Of a DNA stretch of 64,000 nucleotides, positions 34,314-45,899 are shown piece after piece (within the stretch, counting starts at the first letter, position 1; each line of letters opens with the position of its first letter). Position numbers and translations under genes: made by a program. The DNA is from Podospora pseudoanserina. Taxonomy: Eukaryota > Ascomycota > Sordariomycetes > Sordariales > Podosporaceae. The notes under the pieces are model-generated. The model made no database searches. It saw nothing but the letters and a program-made list of their open reading frames with translations, and was not told the origin of the DNA. The DNA is taken from the NCBI RefSeq assembly GCF_035222485.1, contig NC_085922.1:2309001-2373000 (forward strand), given 5' to 3'.

Positions 34314-35929
34314 TTACAACTTCTTGCAGATCTCGATCCACTTCTCGGTGGAGAAAGACTTGGGTCTGTGCAGAAACAATAGTTAGCTTGCTGTTTGTGT
34401 ACATGTCAGGAATAAAACTCACCTCTCAATGGGGGCACCGACGGCGCGGTCAATGATGAGCTGGGGAAGGACACCAATGGCGCGGGAGACACCGAAGAGG
34501 ACGGTGTAGTAGTTAGCCTCGGTGAGACCATAGTACTGGAGGAGGACACCGGAGTGGGCATCGACGTTGGGGTAGGGGTTCTTGGTCTTGCCGTGCTCGG
34601 TAAGAACCTTGGGGGCGATCTTGTAGACCTGGCTGACGAGCTTGAACATGGGGTCCTCAGACATGTGCTTCTGGGCGAACTCGCGCTGGGCAGAGTAGCG
34701 GGGGTCGGTCTTGCGGAGGACGGCGTGGCCGTAACCGGGGACGACACGGCCGGAGTTGAGGGTGTCCCAGAGGTACTTGGTGATGCTCTCATCGGAGATA
34801 TCGTCACCAATGACCTTCTTCATCTCGGTGAGCCAGTTGAGCACCTCCTGGTTGGCGAGGCCGTGGAGGGGACCGGCAAGACCGTTGAGACCGGCAGCGA
34901 GGGACAGGAAGGGGGAGCTGAGAGCAGAGCCGACAAGGTGAGTGGTGTGGGCGCTGACGTTTCCACCCTCGTGGTCGGTGTGGATGGTGAGGTAGAGACG
35001 CATGAGCTCAATGAAGTCAGCGTTGTTGCCGAAGCCGAGCTGGTTGGCGAAGTTGAAGGAATAGTCCTTGTCCTTCTGGACGGGAGCGACCTTGCCGCCC
35101 TTGAAGACGTTCTGGTAGATGCGGGCAGCGATGGTGGGGAGCTTGGCGATGAGGTCCATGGAGTCCTCAAAGGTGTATCCCCAGTATTCCTTCTTGTTGA
35201 TGCCCTTGGCGTAGGCACGGGCGAAGGAAGAGGTCTGCTCGAGAGCAGTGACGGCCATGGAGAACTGAGCCATGGGGTGGAGGTCGCTGGGGCAGCGGTC
35301 GATCAACTCCTCAACGAACTTGGGGATCTCGGCGCGGGCAGCCCAGTCGGCAGAGAGGTCGCGGACCTGCTGCTCGGTGGGAACCTCACCCGTGAGGAGG
35401 AGCCAGAAGAGACCCTCGGGAAGGGGCTCGCTGCCGCCGGGGGCCTTGGGGAGGACCTGCTGGCACTCGGGGATGGTCTTGCCGCGGAAACGGATGCCCT
35501 CCTCGGCGTCGAGGACAGAACCCTCCCAGACGAGGCACTTGATGCCACGGGCACCGCCATAGACCTGGTCGAGAGTGACCTTGTCAACAACCTTGGAGCC
35601 ATGCTCCCTGTGGGTTTAACGACAGCTCGTCAGCAGCAATTCTTTGTAGCGGGCGGGCGAGGGGCAGGCATTGTACTTTCTGAGAGCCTTGATCTCCTCG
35701 ATCTTCTCGGGGAGGAGCTCGGCGAAGCGCTCCTTGAGGGTCTGCAGCACGATAGCACGGTCAATGGATGATGTCAGGGCGCATTTGGCGTCGGGCGTCG
35801 TCTCGCTCGTACCTGGGTCTTGGAGGAGTAGCAGCGGGCAGCAGTGAAGGCAGTCTGCTTGGTCGCAAAGGACGAAGCCTTCAACGAAGCCCGGAGGGCG
35901 GAGGAAGTCAGGCGCATCGCAGGAGCCAT
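34314..35929 (-). CDS. CIT1: Citrate synthase, mitochondrial
   Basis: Exons 35929-35813, 35741-35677, 35607-34423 and 34365-34314; 472 aa; introns 57-71 nt. Residues 1-36 form an Arg/Ser/Ala-rich mitochondrial presequence ending near ARCYSS. The mature enzyme is full length. Catalytic-site segments are intact: [32 protein letters not shown] (substrate-binding His), [15 protein letters not shown] (active-site His and Arg) and [14 protein letters not shown] (catalytic Asp). It condenses acetyl-CoA with oxaloacetate to start the TCA cycle in the matrix. No peroxisomal C-terminal SKL is present (the end is ICKKL), which supports the mitochondrial form. The strong G/C-ending codon bias fits a highly expressed gene and explains the long antisense open frame. 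Confidence 0.95.
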
Positions 35930-37628
35930 GGTTGGGTATCTGATGTGGAGGGTTTGTAGGTGTTCAGGTGAGAAAAAGGGAGGAGGAGAAAAATGTTTGG
36001 GGGTTGATGAAGACAGCCAAGCCGTAAAAAAAAGCGCAGCCCGCCCGCCCCGGGCCAGGGAATAAGGTCAAGCTTAGCCTAGCCTGCCAGCATTTGGCAG
36101 GCGGCTTTGCGGGTTGGCCGGACACACGGCAACGGACCGACCGGGGTTCGGCTGTCCACTCCCTTCCAGATTCCCCATTGCTATCATAAAGACGATCCCG
36201 ATGGTCTCAGAGATTCTCATGGCATATATTTTTCAAGGGAGGCTGCTGCTATCGACTATCAAGTCTTGTTGTGTAGCTGGCATTCCCAACAAGGCGCTCT
36301 ACCTATGATTCCGGAGCTCCCTCCCCGTGATGCAATTTTCCCCTCTTTCCAAAGGCTTCTCTGAAGTGGATGCATGGCTACAAAGTGCTATCCGGGTATT
36401 AAAATGGAGGGGCCCTCCGGTACAAGGCACGGGAGCTTCTCATGTAAACGGAACCCCCAGCACCCAAGTCTCAAGTGTTGCTTTTTTGTTTGGTACCCCT
36501 ATGAGCTATTTCGCCCGGTTGACGTCACGGCACCCATCTCGAAGCTGCCTGCTGCACGAGGGTTTCGAGAAGCTCGCTGGAGCTCCAAACAGCTGCCCAT
36601 CGAACTCGTTCCCTCGGAAAGTTTGCTGTTTCGTGAGGCGAGTCCCCTGTGGCAAACCCTAAACATACCGAGTGGGAAACCACCTTCGGCCAAAGGGAAA
36701 TGTCGTGAACCACTGCATGGCCGCTCGCCCGTCTCGCTGCAACTCGGGAGTTTTGCAACACATCTTGGCTAGGGCGTGGCGCGGGGTTCCAGGTTCAGTT
36801 CACGAGACAAGCGTCACCTCGTGGCCCTGGGCCACTCAGTGCTCCATGCCGGCTGCTTGGCAGCTGCCTCGGGCGCCACAGTTGGTCGCGCGCACGCCAC
36901 ATTTGACCCTGGCCCCAAGAAACCCAAGGCATTGGTGTGACAGCCACAGCGACCCTCCCCAAATAAAAGCTACCAACCGTCTCCAAAAAAAAGCTCGCTC
37001 GTTCCCCGCCTCCTCTCCATCTTCGCGGCAAAAAGGCCGGCCATCTCGATCTTCTTCGATTTCCATCAAGACGACTTCATCAAGAACACACTTTTTTTCA
37101 TCCATCTCTAACTTTGCAGTAGCCCAACGTATTTCCCCCCCAGAGCCTTCTAGAAAATCTTTTGAGCAGGATTGTGCCGAGTGGGATCTATTGCTGCGTG
37201 CCCTGCTCCCCCCCCTCAAAAAAAACACGCGTCTCTGGTGTTTGCGCATGCTCTCAGGTTTCGTCCGAACGTAACTTGGTGAACTCGACGCGACCTTCAA
37301 ATCAAACCTAGTAATCTGCTGGCTGCCACTTCCCTCGGGGGACCTTGACGAGAGCAAGGCAGAGCAAACAAATCAAAGTCAAAAGCCAGCCAACCGTATT
37401 TTATTCTTCTATTGTGACCTAGGAGCATGGCATAGATCTTGTTCACCTGCTACCCCACCAAGCTCACTCAGTCGTATCATACTTCGAGAAGAGATCACGG
37501 GCCTGTCTCTCGGCTCTTTTTAACGACTTTTTCAACAACGTTTTTTTCCCTTCCCACTGGTATCACCACCGCCAGTCATCCACATCATCCATTGTCACCA
37601 AAGAAGGCTTCCGGAAGTGGACAACGAG
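35930..37628. other. Divergent promoter region of citrate synthase and Nrd1-like genes
   Basis: Carries both 5' flanks. The right part (37000-37620) is CT-rich, as expected for the 5' UTR of the Nrd1/Seb1-like gene. No supportable ORF. Confidence 0.6.
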
Positions 37629-40223
37629 ATGACATCGTCACCGGTAGCAGAGCTCGAGGCTGGGCTGCAAGCCTTGCTCAGCCTCAAGGCTCCAGGCGTA
37701 TCTGGTTCTCGGATCTCAAATCTTACTGCACTTTGCGTCAACAACCCACAGGTAAGCGGACGCGTGAAGCGATTCGATTTGACGTTGTAGACGGTTATAC
37801 TAATTTTGGTGTCTCATTTGATAGTCTGAGTCGGTCATCGTCCAAAAATTCTATACACATCTCAAGAAAACGCCCGGAACACACAAGCTGGGCGTCCTCT
37901 ACGTCGTAGACCAAGTAGCACGGGAGTGGTTGAAGAAGGCCAAGGCTCTGGGACAGTTTCCCATAAATTCTTCAGCGCAAGATGGCACATATGCTGCGGG
38001 CGTGCATAGATTGACTGAACTCATGCCCACTCTGATGAACGACAGCATCTCGGCGGCTCCAGAAGATCAAAAGGTACGCACATATGATCATGCACTGAAT
38101 TTTTGCCGCTCCAGCACCCAATAGACGAAAAGAGAGAGGGTGGGTTTTTGCAACTAGCTATTGGCGATGACCTCACAGTTGGTGTAGACAACTGCTGCCC
38201 TCGCTTCGTTGTCTTGCCTTGTCCAGCCGGTGAACTTCGGCAGCATTCTCAAAGTCTTGGGCGCCCACATATACACATCCCTGCTTCATCACCATGACTA
38301 GTAACTCACACGTATGCCGGTATGTAGGACAAGATCAAGAAACTGCTCGATATTTGGGAGAAGGGCGAGACGTTTCCCGCTGCCATGGTTAGTTCCTGGC
38401 GGGAGAAGCTCAATGCTCCCCAGCCGACACGTAGGTCATCCAAGATGTCACCGCTTCTTTGTGTAGATGCACCTCTGACAAGACCCCTGCCAACAGTCCA
38501 ATCAACAACACCTCCCGGAAGCCCTCCCCCCAACCTGATGGCTTCGCTTGGTATTGGAAGCAAGCCGCCTGCACCGCCAGCAACGCAAAGCAACCCTCTA
38601 AACATTCTTGAGACCCTTGCCAACCTGGCTCGCCAAAATGCGCCCAGTACACAGAGTAATCACTCGGCCGGGCCAGTCCCGGCTCCGGCCCCTCCTGCGG
38701 CCCCAGTCCAAGCTCCAGTTCAAGCCCCGGCCCCGACTGCGGCTCCGGCCCCTGCCCCGCTGCCTGCAGCCTTGTACGGCATCCTTGGTAGCCAGCCTGG
38801 CAATAGCGCCATGCAGCCTGCTGCTCCGCCTGTCAACATGTCCACATTGCCACATGCCTTTCCACCACCCATGGCAGCTCCTCAGCCTGCCCATTTCCCA
38901 CCACCCGCAGCACCTCCAGTGCTGAATGGTGCGGCCAATCCAGCTGCCAATCCGGCGGCCGTCCAGCTATTGAGCGCCTTGCTGGCCCAAGGTGTACCTG
39001 TCGAACAAATCGCCAGCGTAATGCAGCTCATGACCCAAAACACTGCGGCTACCGGATCTCCAGCCGTCCCACAAACCGGCTTCCCGCAGCCACCTCAAGC
39101 CGCTTACCCTGGCTACCCAGCTCCTCCCGTCAGTGCCGGCCCTGGTCCAGCCCCCTGGGAAGCGCCCAGACATGCAGCCGACTCCCGTGATCGCAACGGC
39201 TATCACTCACCAGGGCGTGTTCCCCGCGGTAGATCCCGCTCCCGCTCGCCGGGACGCTGGGACGCCAGAGACTCACCCCGATCCCGCCGCAACGACCGCG
39301 GAGGATTCGACTACAACCGCCCAGCCTCGCCAAACCGGGGTTACAATGATGATAGGGGATATCGCCAGCGCTCGCCCCAGGGCAGGAGAGGTAGCCCATC
39401 AGATAACTTTTCCCGCCAACAACAGCAACAACAACAAGGGCCGCCACAGCCCAACGGAGAAAAATGGGTCGACCACGACCCTACCGTTCCCCCTGGCCAC
39501 TTCAAGGTCTTGTCGCGAACCCTTTTCGTTGGCGGGGTCATGGTTTCCGAACCCGAATTACGGGAAATCTTCTCTCGCTTCGGCGAGGTCCAAAGTGCCA
39601 TTGTTCACAAGGAGAAGAGACACGCCTTTGTGAAAATGTATTACAGGAAAGATGCCGAAAAGGCCAAGGCGGCCATGTCGGAGGGGGGGGCGAGGGGGAA
39701 CGAGCTCCGGACGAAGTGGGGAGTGGGCTTTGGGCCCCGGGATTGCAGTGATTACGGCACTGGAATTTCTGTTATTCCTATTCAAAAGCTCACGGAAGCG
39801 GATAGGAAGTGGGTGTTGACTGCGCCGTACGGCGGTAGTGGCGGGAGGCCAATTGTGACGGGGATGGTGGTGGAGGAGCCAGATATTGAGATTGGTGCGG
39901 GGGTGTCGAGTAAGGCGATCTCTAGGAGGATGCAAACTGATAAAGGCGGGAGTCACGGGCCTAAGTCAAGTAGGCGGGAGGAGGACCATCACCATGATGG
40001 GGGGTATCAGGGTGGTGGTGGTGGCGGTGGTGGGAGAGGGGGATGGGGAGGAGGGAAGAAGGATAGGGGTGGAAGGGGAGGGGGTTTTGATGGGAAGAGG
40101 GGAAGTCATGGCGGGAATGGGAACCAACAGAATGGCGATGATCCAATTGTTATGGAATTGCCGCCGGGAATCCAAATGAGTAGGAATGGGCCGGTCTTTC
40201 AGGGGTTTAATGGCGGTTATTAG
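37629..40223 (+). CDS. Nrd1/Seb1-type transcription termination factor (CID + RRM)
   Basis: Exons 37629-37751, 37825-38073 and 38328-40223, with a probable in-frame intron at 38431-38496; 733 aa if spliced, 755 if not. Residues 1-150 form a CTD-interacting domain (LEAGLQALLSLKAPGVSGS, QKFYTHLKKTPGTHKLGVLYVVDQVAREWL, KLLDIWEKGETFPAAMVSSW). A long Pro/Ala-rich linker follows, then an Arg/Ser/Asp-rich stretch (SRSRSPGRWDARDSPRSRR). The RRM has RNP2 TLFVGGVM and RNP1 RHAFVKMYY, and the Nrd1/Seb1-specific extension WGVGFGPRDCSDYGTGISVIPI follows it. The C-terminal tail is Gly/Arg-rich. Homologues bind the RNA polymerase II CTD and nascent RNA to direct termination. Domain order matches the family exactly. 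Confidence 0.92.
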
Positions 40224-40899
40224 GGTTTGCCTTTTTTTTCTCTAGTAGCAGCGTCATGGACAAAATAATAGGACTTGCATTACAAAATGAAGGCCTTGAA
40301 TATAGCAGACATGACTTCAGCTTTCATTTATTAAAGCTTGTTTATTCACTTCTCTTTTGAGGCCTTCAAAAATAGCAGGCAAGCCCTCGACGATGTTTCC
40401 AACTCGTATTCACTACCTTGACTGTCTTTGAAGGCCTCTTGGCTATCCTTCGATAGTTCTTTCTCTTTTAAAGGTGTTAAGCCAACAATTTATTATATGT
40501 TTTACTGACTTGGTGTGTCTGGCCAGGTATAGAACTCAAGGCTGGGGAAAAGGGGGAAGTAGGATGATGGGCACCTATCGAGAGCGTTGGGTAAAACATG
40601 ATGAGGTTCTAGTAGTGGGTTGGCTCGGCATGATGCCTTGACATAAGAACCAGGGAAAACAATGGTATTTGGACAATTGTGGAGCGACTGTGAGAATGCA
40701 TTTGTTCTCTTGTCCCGCCTTTCACATCACTGCCGTATACCATACCCAAACCAGTCACAGGCAGGAGAATATCAAACGGGCATTCCCATATCCCACAATG
40801 TCTGTGTGCATGCACGTCTTTTATATACCCGACCTCCACATCACCTGTTCAAGGCAACCTCAACTCCTTTGTCATCATGCCGTTGCTCCCCATTCTACC
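40224..40899. other. Convergent 3' region with repeat fragments
   Basis: Lies between the Nrd1-like gene (plus) and the bZIP gene (minus). Contains degenerate AAGGCCT-type units, see the repeat at 40284-40450. No gene seen. Confidence 0.6.
40284..40450. repeat. Degenerate AAGGCCT-type repeat fragments
   Basis: Several short units resemble the tandem repeat at 59409-59704, for example AAGGCCTCTTGGCTATCC near 40430 and related GAGGCCTTCAAAAATAGCAG and AAGGCCTTGAATATAGCAG segments. Copies are diverged and irregularly spaced. Confidence 0.5.
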
Positions 40900-43010
40900 T
40901 CACCCCCTCCTCAATTTATACGTCCCCCCCAACCCAGGAAAAGCCCTCTCAAACTCCCCCCCCAAACTCCAGCTCTCCAACCTCCTCACATGCGTCTCAA
41001 AAGCGGGATTAATCACCATCCCATCCCCCCACCCCTGCGACCCCCCCCTTTCTCTTTCTGTCGTAGTAGTACACACCCCCTCCCCTCCCCTTCCTCCCCA
41101 ACCAACCCTCAAAGTCCCAGTAAACGGAATAAAAAATCCTCAAACTCTATCCCCCCCTCCTCCGTATCATCATCATACATTTGTACAATCCTCTCCCTCA
41201 TCCCTCCCCAGGGTATATAATCCACCCAGGCCGGGTGCCTTTTCCGTCTCTGCAACCCCCCGGGGCGAAAATACTCCGGGATCCTCTCCCAGTTTTCTCT
41301 TGTGGGGGAGACTTGCCAGCGCATGAGGAGGAACATGAGGTACAAAACCGCTGCGCGCTCCGGGAGACGGGACAGGCCGGGGAAGCGGGCGAGGATGTCC
41401 GTAAAAACTTTTGATAGGGGGTGGGAGGGGGTTGACGGGTTGAGGAGGGAGGAGATGGAGGGGTAGGGCGGGCCGAGGACGTCGTTTGCGTGCGAGGAGG
41501 GGAGGGAGAGGAGGTGGCGGCGTTCGGAGAGGAAGTCTAGGAGGATTGAGTCGAGGGGGCAGGTTGGGGGGGAGTTGAGTGGGAGGGTGAAGAAGTCTTC
41601 TTCTTCATCATCATCATCTTCTTCTTCTTCTCGGGGTTGATGTTGTGGTAGTGGTGGTGGTTGAGTGGGTTTCGTGAAAGGGGTTTGTGTGGGTGGTATC
41701 AACAGAGGGACTTGATGATGGCACTGGGTGGAAGCAGCAGCAGCAGCGTTTTGATGTATCCGGGCGATTTTCTGGGCCGGGTCGAGGAGGAATTCGAGGC
41801 CGAGACGGTCTGACCCTAGGTCCAACCCGTGACCGAGGTCGTGGTGTTGCTGGGCGAGAATACCGGCCTGGGAAGAGGGTTGAGGTTGCTGAAGCTGGTG
41901 TGGCTGGTGTGGATGTTGCTGGTGTTGTTGACCTTCTGTGCACATGGGCGTCACCACAGGCGACATACTGTTATGCCATCGTCCATGAGTACCGACAGAG
42001 CCCGGAGAGGCAACACTGCCCGGGCCAGACCCCGAAAACCCCACAGATGTCCGAGTTGGTGCTACTAGTCCATGCTGTTGGTGGTGCAACGACGGATGGT
42101 GTGTCTGAGCTGGCGAAGGTAACGGCGCAGGATGATGCTGCCCAACTATACATCCCATCAACCTCTGGGCAGGAACGCGACGAGACAAATAAAACTTACC
42201 TATTGGCGACCCCTTAGCCAGCAGAGGCTGAACCAAATGCATAATACTAGCCAGACATGCCTTCACCTCGGCCAGCTCCGCCTCAACAGCCTCCCTCTGG
42301 CGAACAGCAGCCTGCAGCTCCAGATACGGCTGCTGAGACTTGAGCTCACGAATCTCCCGCTCATACTGCTCAATCTTGAGGCGCTGCCTCTCTCGGATAG
42401 CACGCTGTGCGTCACGATCTGACAGCCTTGTTAGTGCTACTCATGACTTGGGGGAGCAGGTTAGACGGGCCGGAGAGAACAATGAATGAATACCCCCCGG
42501 ATAACCGCACCCGCCCTTGCAATCCAGCCCAAAAAAATGTTTCCACACTTTTCGGAGCGGGATGCCGACCGCCATCGGGGGAGGATTTCACACCACCAGG
42601 AGAAAAAGACGTTAGAACAAGCTCCACTTACCATTCGCCCGTTTCTTGGCCAGCTGCTCCGGGGTCAAGTTCGCAACTCCTCTCGATCCCGGGACCGCCT
42701 TGCGCTTTTTGGAGATTCCACCGGTGCCGACATCGTCTGCCGTGTTGTCCGGGAGGTTGCTGTTGGCAGTCCCGTCGGTGTTCACACTGCTCATTGGCGT
42801 CGTTATCGTTGAGGAAATAGACGCAGACGCGGTTGACGATTCCCCATTGCTGCTGCCGAATTCACCACCGACACCTCCGGACCCGGGCGCCAATGCTCGT
42901 GGCCCTTTTCCTCCCCTTCTATTGAGGGCCGAGACCGTTGCGGGTGCAGCAGCAGATGCGGCGGGTGTGAATGATGCAAGGCCATTCAAATTGACAGGGT
43001 TCCCGGCCAT
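40900..43010 (-). CDS. bZIP transcription factor with DUF3425-type C-terminus, apparent frameshift
   Basis: Exons 43010-42632, 42418-42200 and 42145-41109 give 544 aa to the first stop; the homologous C-terminus continues in another frame to 40900. The 213-nt first intron splits the basic region (LAKKRAN then DRDAQRAIRERQR), which is followed by a leucine zipper (LKIEQYEREIRELKSQQ). The middle is His/Gln/Pro-rich with an acidic run coded by GAA/GAT repeats. From about residue 420 lies the DUF3425-like region (LSKVFTDILARFPGL, HPAWVDYIPWGGMRERIV). At about 41120-41137 the frame slips by one base near an A6 run: in frame it stops after FRLLGL, while the shifted frame gives GTLRVGWGG and then NPAFETHVRRLESWSL, the family's normal ending. 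Either a sequencing error or a real truncation. The 54-nt second intron is 3n long and open, so it may be retained. Confidence 0.8.
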
Positions 43011-43340
43011 GGCCCGAATTGAAAGAAAGAGTTAGTAAAGATGATGCCGCCGGAAGTTCAACGGCCGGCGTCATCCGAATACAACTGTGTGTAACACCAC
43101 GCTTTCAACTTCGCACACACCCTTCTCGCTCGCTGTGGATGCGCGGTCGCCGAATAAACGGACCCGACAACGCGGTAACGGAAGCGGCGGGCGGCTGATG
43201 GGATTATCAGCCACAGCACGACATCAAATTATGACTAATCACATTCGTTGAGTTTTATGCTAAACATCGTGTTCAGTTATTCGGTTCTTTTCTATATACG
43301 CCTGCCTACCAATGCCAAAGCAACAAAAAAAGTAAGGGTA
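43011..43340. other. Spacer between DCAF4-like and bZIP genes (both minus)
   Basis: 330 bp holding the 5' flank of the bZIP gene and the 3' end of the WD40 gene. Nothing else seen. Confidence 0.6.
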
Positions 43341-45230
43341 TCAATAAGAAAACTTTTGAATAACCGATCCAACGCCAACAAACAAACTGGGATGCTGATC
43401 AGAAGCCACCGTCTGGAACTGGATGGCCTTCACCACCCCCGGCGCCTTACTCTTGTCCACATCCCCCGATGGCATCCTCGATCCATCCCGTAGCGAGTAC
43501 AGTCCAACCGTGCAATCATCATGAGCAGCCGCAACAACACCATGTCCATACCCCGGCTGCGTAAGCACATCCAGCCCAATCTTGATATGTGCCTCGTTGC
43601 GATAGCCAGGAAACTCCACCGCCGGAGCCGCAGTGTTTCGCTCCCAGGGCTCAAACGGCTTCTCGCCCGCCTTCTGCTCCTTCGCTTTCACAAAGCGAAG
43701 ATCATAGATGCACATCGCGTTCTTTGGTCCCGCAGCGAGGACATCAAAGCCACCGACGGCCCTGAGATGTGCCACGCTGCTCTTGTGGCGGAAAACCATC
43801 GAATCCCATGCTTCCGGCGCCGTCCGCGTATCGAGTTGACAAACGTGACCTGAACGAGTGCCGGCGAGGACCACTTGAGGCTGCGCATGAAGAAAGTCAA
43901 CCGCGAGTACATCGCCCCGAAAAGGCGGCACAAGTTTCGCTGGTCGACGCCTGGTGTCCATTTCAGTCGTGGCAGCAGTCGCACCAGGACCTCGGGCACA
44001 ATACACGCCACGCTGGGTTCCCAAAACAAGTCTGGCCCCGGTCTCTTCAGGCGACCAGTCTCCAGCGTTGATGTAGTTATTACGTAGTGTGGTTATGAGG
44101 CCGCCACTGTGCAAGACTACAATGCAAGAACCAAGTCAGCAAATCGGTTCTGGTCTGAGTCACAAAACTCCAGAATGGGTGAGCAGAAAGAAGGCCACCC
44201 ACGTGGGAAACACCCTTCTTGCCCGGAAGAGAATCCATATTCGTAGCACGCTTTCGGGGTGGTGGAATGGATGTGGTTGCCAAGGAATAACAGCGCTTCT
44301 CGCCTTCCTTTAATACCAACCATGTTGGTGTCCCCCATTTCGCTCCTATGTTCAACGTACTGTCCTGGCCAGCGACACCTCCGTACCCGGTTGCAAAGGT
44401 AGTCGACCCTTCAGATAAACACACGTTAGCAATTCAATATCCTGCCCCCCTCAACAAGAGTAAACCAACCTCCCCTCCCTTCCCAACGGCGCAGCCGAAA
44501 CCGACATCCCCATCTGTTCCATCCCTACATCATCACTATTAGCAACCCCCCACCTTCCCCAACCAAGTTACCAAACTCACCAGCAAAAACCCACACCGAC
44601 TCCTCACCAACCTCATCCTCCTCCTTCTCCCACCCATCCTCCCCCTCCTTCCTCCCCTCCTTCTGCGCCTCCCTCTGTCCAGCCACATAAAAACAATCAA
44701 TCACCCCCCCGTCCCCCTCCTCCAGATTAACCCACATCTTGATCTTCCCCCTATCCTCCAACCCCCCAGCCCACTCCTTCACAATCCCATCACCCCCTTC
44801 TCGCCCAGTCTCCCTCCCCAACACCCAACCAACATCAACCCTCCTAACCCTCTCCCTCCTCACCCTCTCCTTCCACTCCCTCTCCCCCTTTTCCCTCTCC
44901 ACCTCCTTCCTCCGCCTCTTCACTTCCCCTTCGCTCCCCCAAGCAGCCGCCCCACCAGGCAACACCGTCCTTTTGCTATCCTCAATCTTGAAGTACTTCC
45001 TCTTGGCCTCATCTATATCATCCCCCAAGTCAGCACATGTGTCAGCCAAGTTTCCTTCCCCTCTCCCACCTTGCGCACACCCTCGCCATCTCTAAAGAGT
45101 AAGAAATTGGTCCCCCATGAAAAGCTAAAGAACATCGCCAGAAACCCTCATCACATGACCTCTTGACCCAAAAAAAAATAAAAAATGACGTACCATAATA
45201 GAACCCCGGAATCTCCCTCAGAGGTGGCAT
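43341..45230 (-). CDS. WD40-repeat protein, DCAF4 (WDR21)-like
   Basis: Predicted exons 45230-45194, 45012-44581, 44408-44214 and 44116-43341; about 479 aa. The N-terminal motif IPGFYYDEAKRKYFKI, split by the first intron (181 nt), is characteristic of DCAF4/WDR21 proteins. A Lys/Glu/Arg-rich segment follows (residues about 35-100). Beta-propeller repeats fill the second half, for example RGDVLAVDFLHAQPQVVLAGTRSGHVCQLDTR and GGFDVLAAGPKNAMCIYDLRFVK (each read in parts), and HDDCTVGLYSLRDGSRM. In animals DCAF4 is a substrate receptor of CUL4-DDB1 ubiquitin ligase; the fungal role is inference. The second intron (44409-44580) could hide a small cassette exon (GMEQMGMSVSAAPLG), so that part is less sure. 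Confidence 0.75.
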
Positions 45231-45899
45231 CCTGACCTCTTTGCGTCCTGAACCAAAATCCTCCAATCGCCGACAATTGTCCGAATCGGGGCAAAAAGGA
45301 AAACGGTGATGATGCAACTCGTAGTGGGTTGTTGGTGGCGCGTTGTCTAACAGGGAACCGCTTCAGAAAAGAGAATTAGTGTGATATTGGTGCTTACAGT
45401 AGTACCTTCTCTGGCGTAGTCGAAAGTGCAGATAGCGACTCGTGTTGTTGGTAGTGGCCGTTCGGCTGTCCAAAAGAGCATGAAAATCTTTGCCCAATGA
45501 CAAGAGGTCGGTGCACGTGGGCAAAGCCAAAAAAACCACTTATTCATGCTCGCTGGCAGCCACCATCAGCGCCACCACCATCACCACCACCCCTCTAGCA
45601 AGGTACATGTCACTACCACAGCAAAGCCAGTGTGAACGTAATTATGTTTTACTGTTTATTAGATCTGTCTAAAGTATCGGGGCGCCACTAGTCCCCGGAC
45701 AAAGTCGTGATCAAAGACTCCGAAAAATTAAAGTAGGTGCCCTGTAGCAGGCTCTCGACCCATGCCATGGTCTTATCATTCCTCCCAAAAGCCGAGGCGC
45801 TGCTATTCAGGGCGGGGTATGCGTTAAAAAAACCATGGTATCTTAATTTGGTGCCATAACCATGGCACCCTGCCCATCCAAGCCATGCAACGAGGTCGC
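45231..45899. other. Spacer between PMA1 and DCAF4-like genes (both minus)
   Basis: 3' UTR of PMA1 (right side) and promoter of the DCAF4-like gene (left). Short frames only; nothing recognised. Confidence 0.6.

Noticed and set aside
34554-35771. 405-codon open frame antisense to citrate synthase
   Set aside because: Same codon-bias effect; it crosses two well-supported introns of the sense gene and has no domain.
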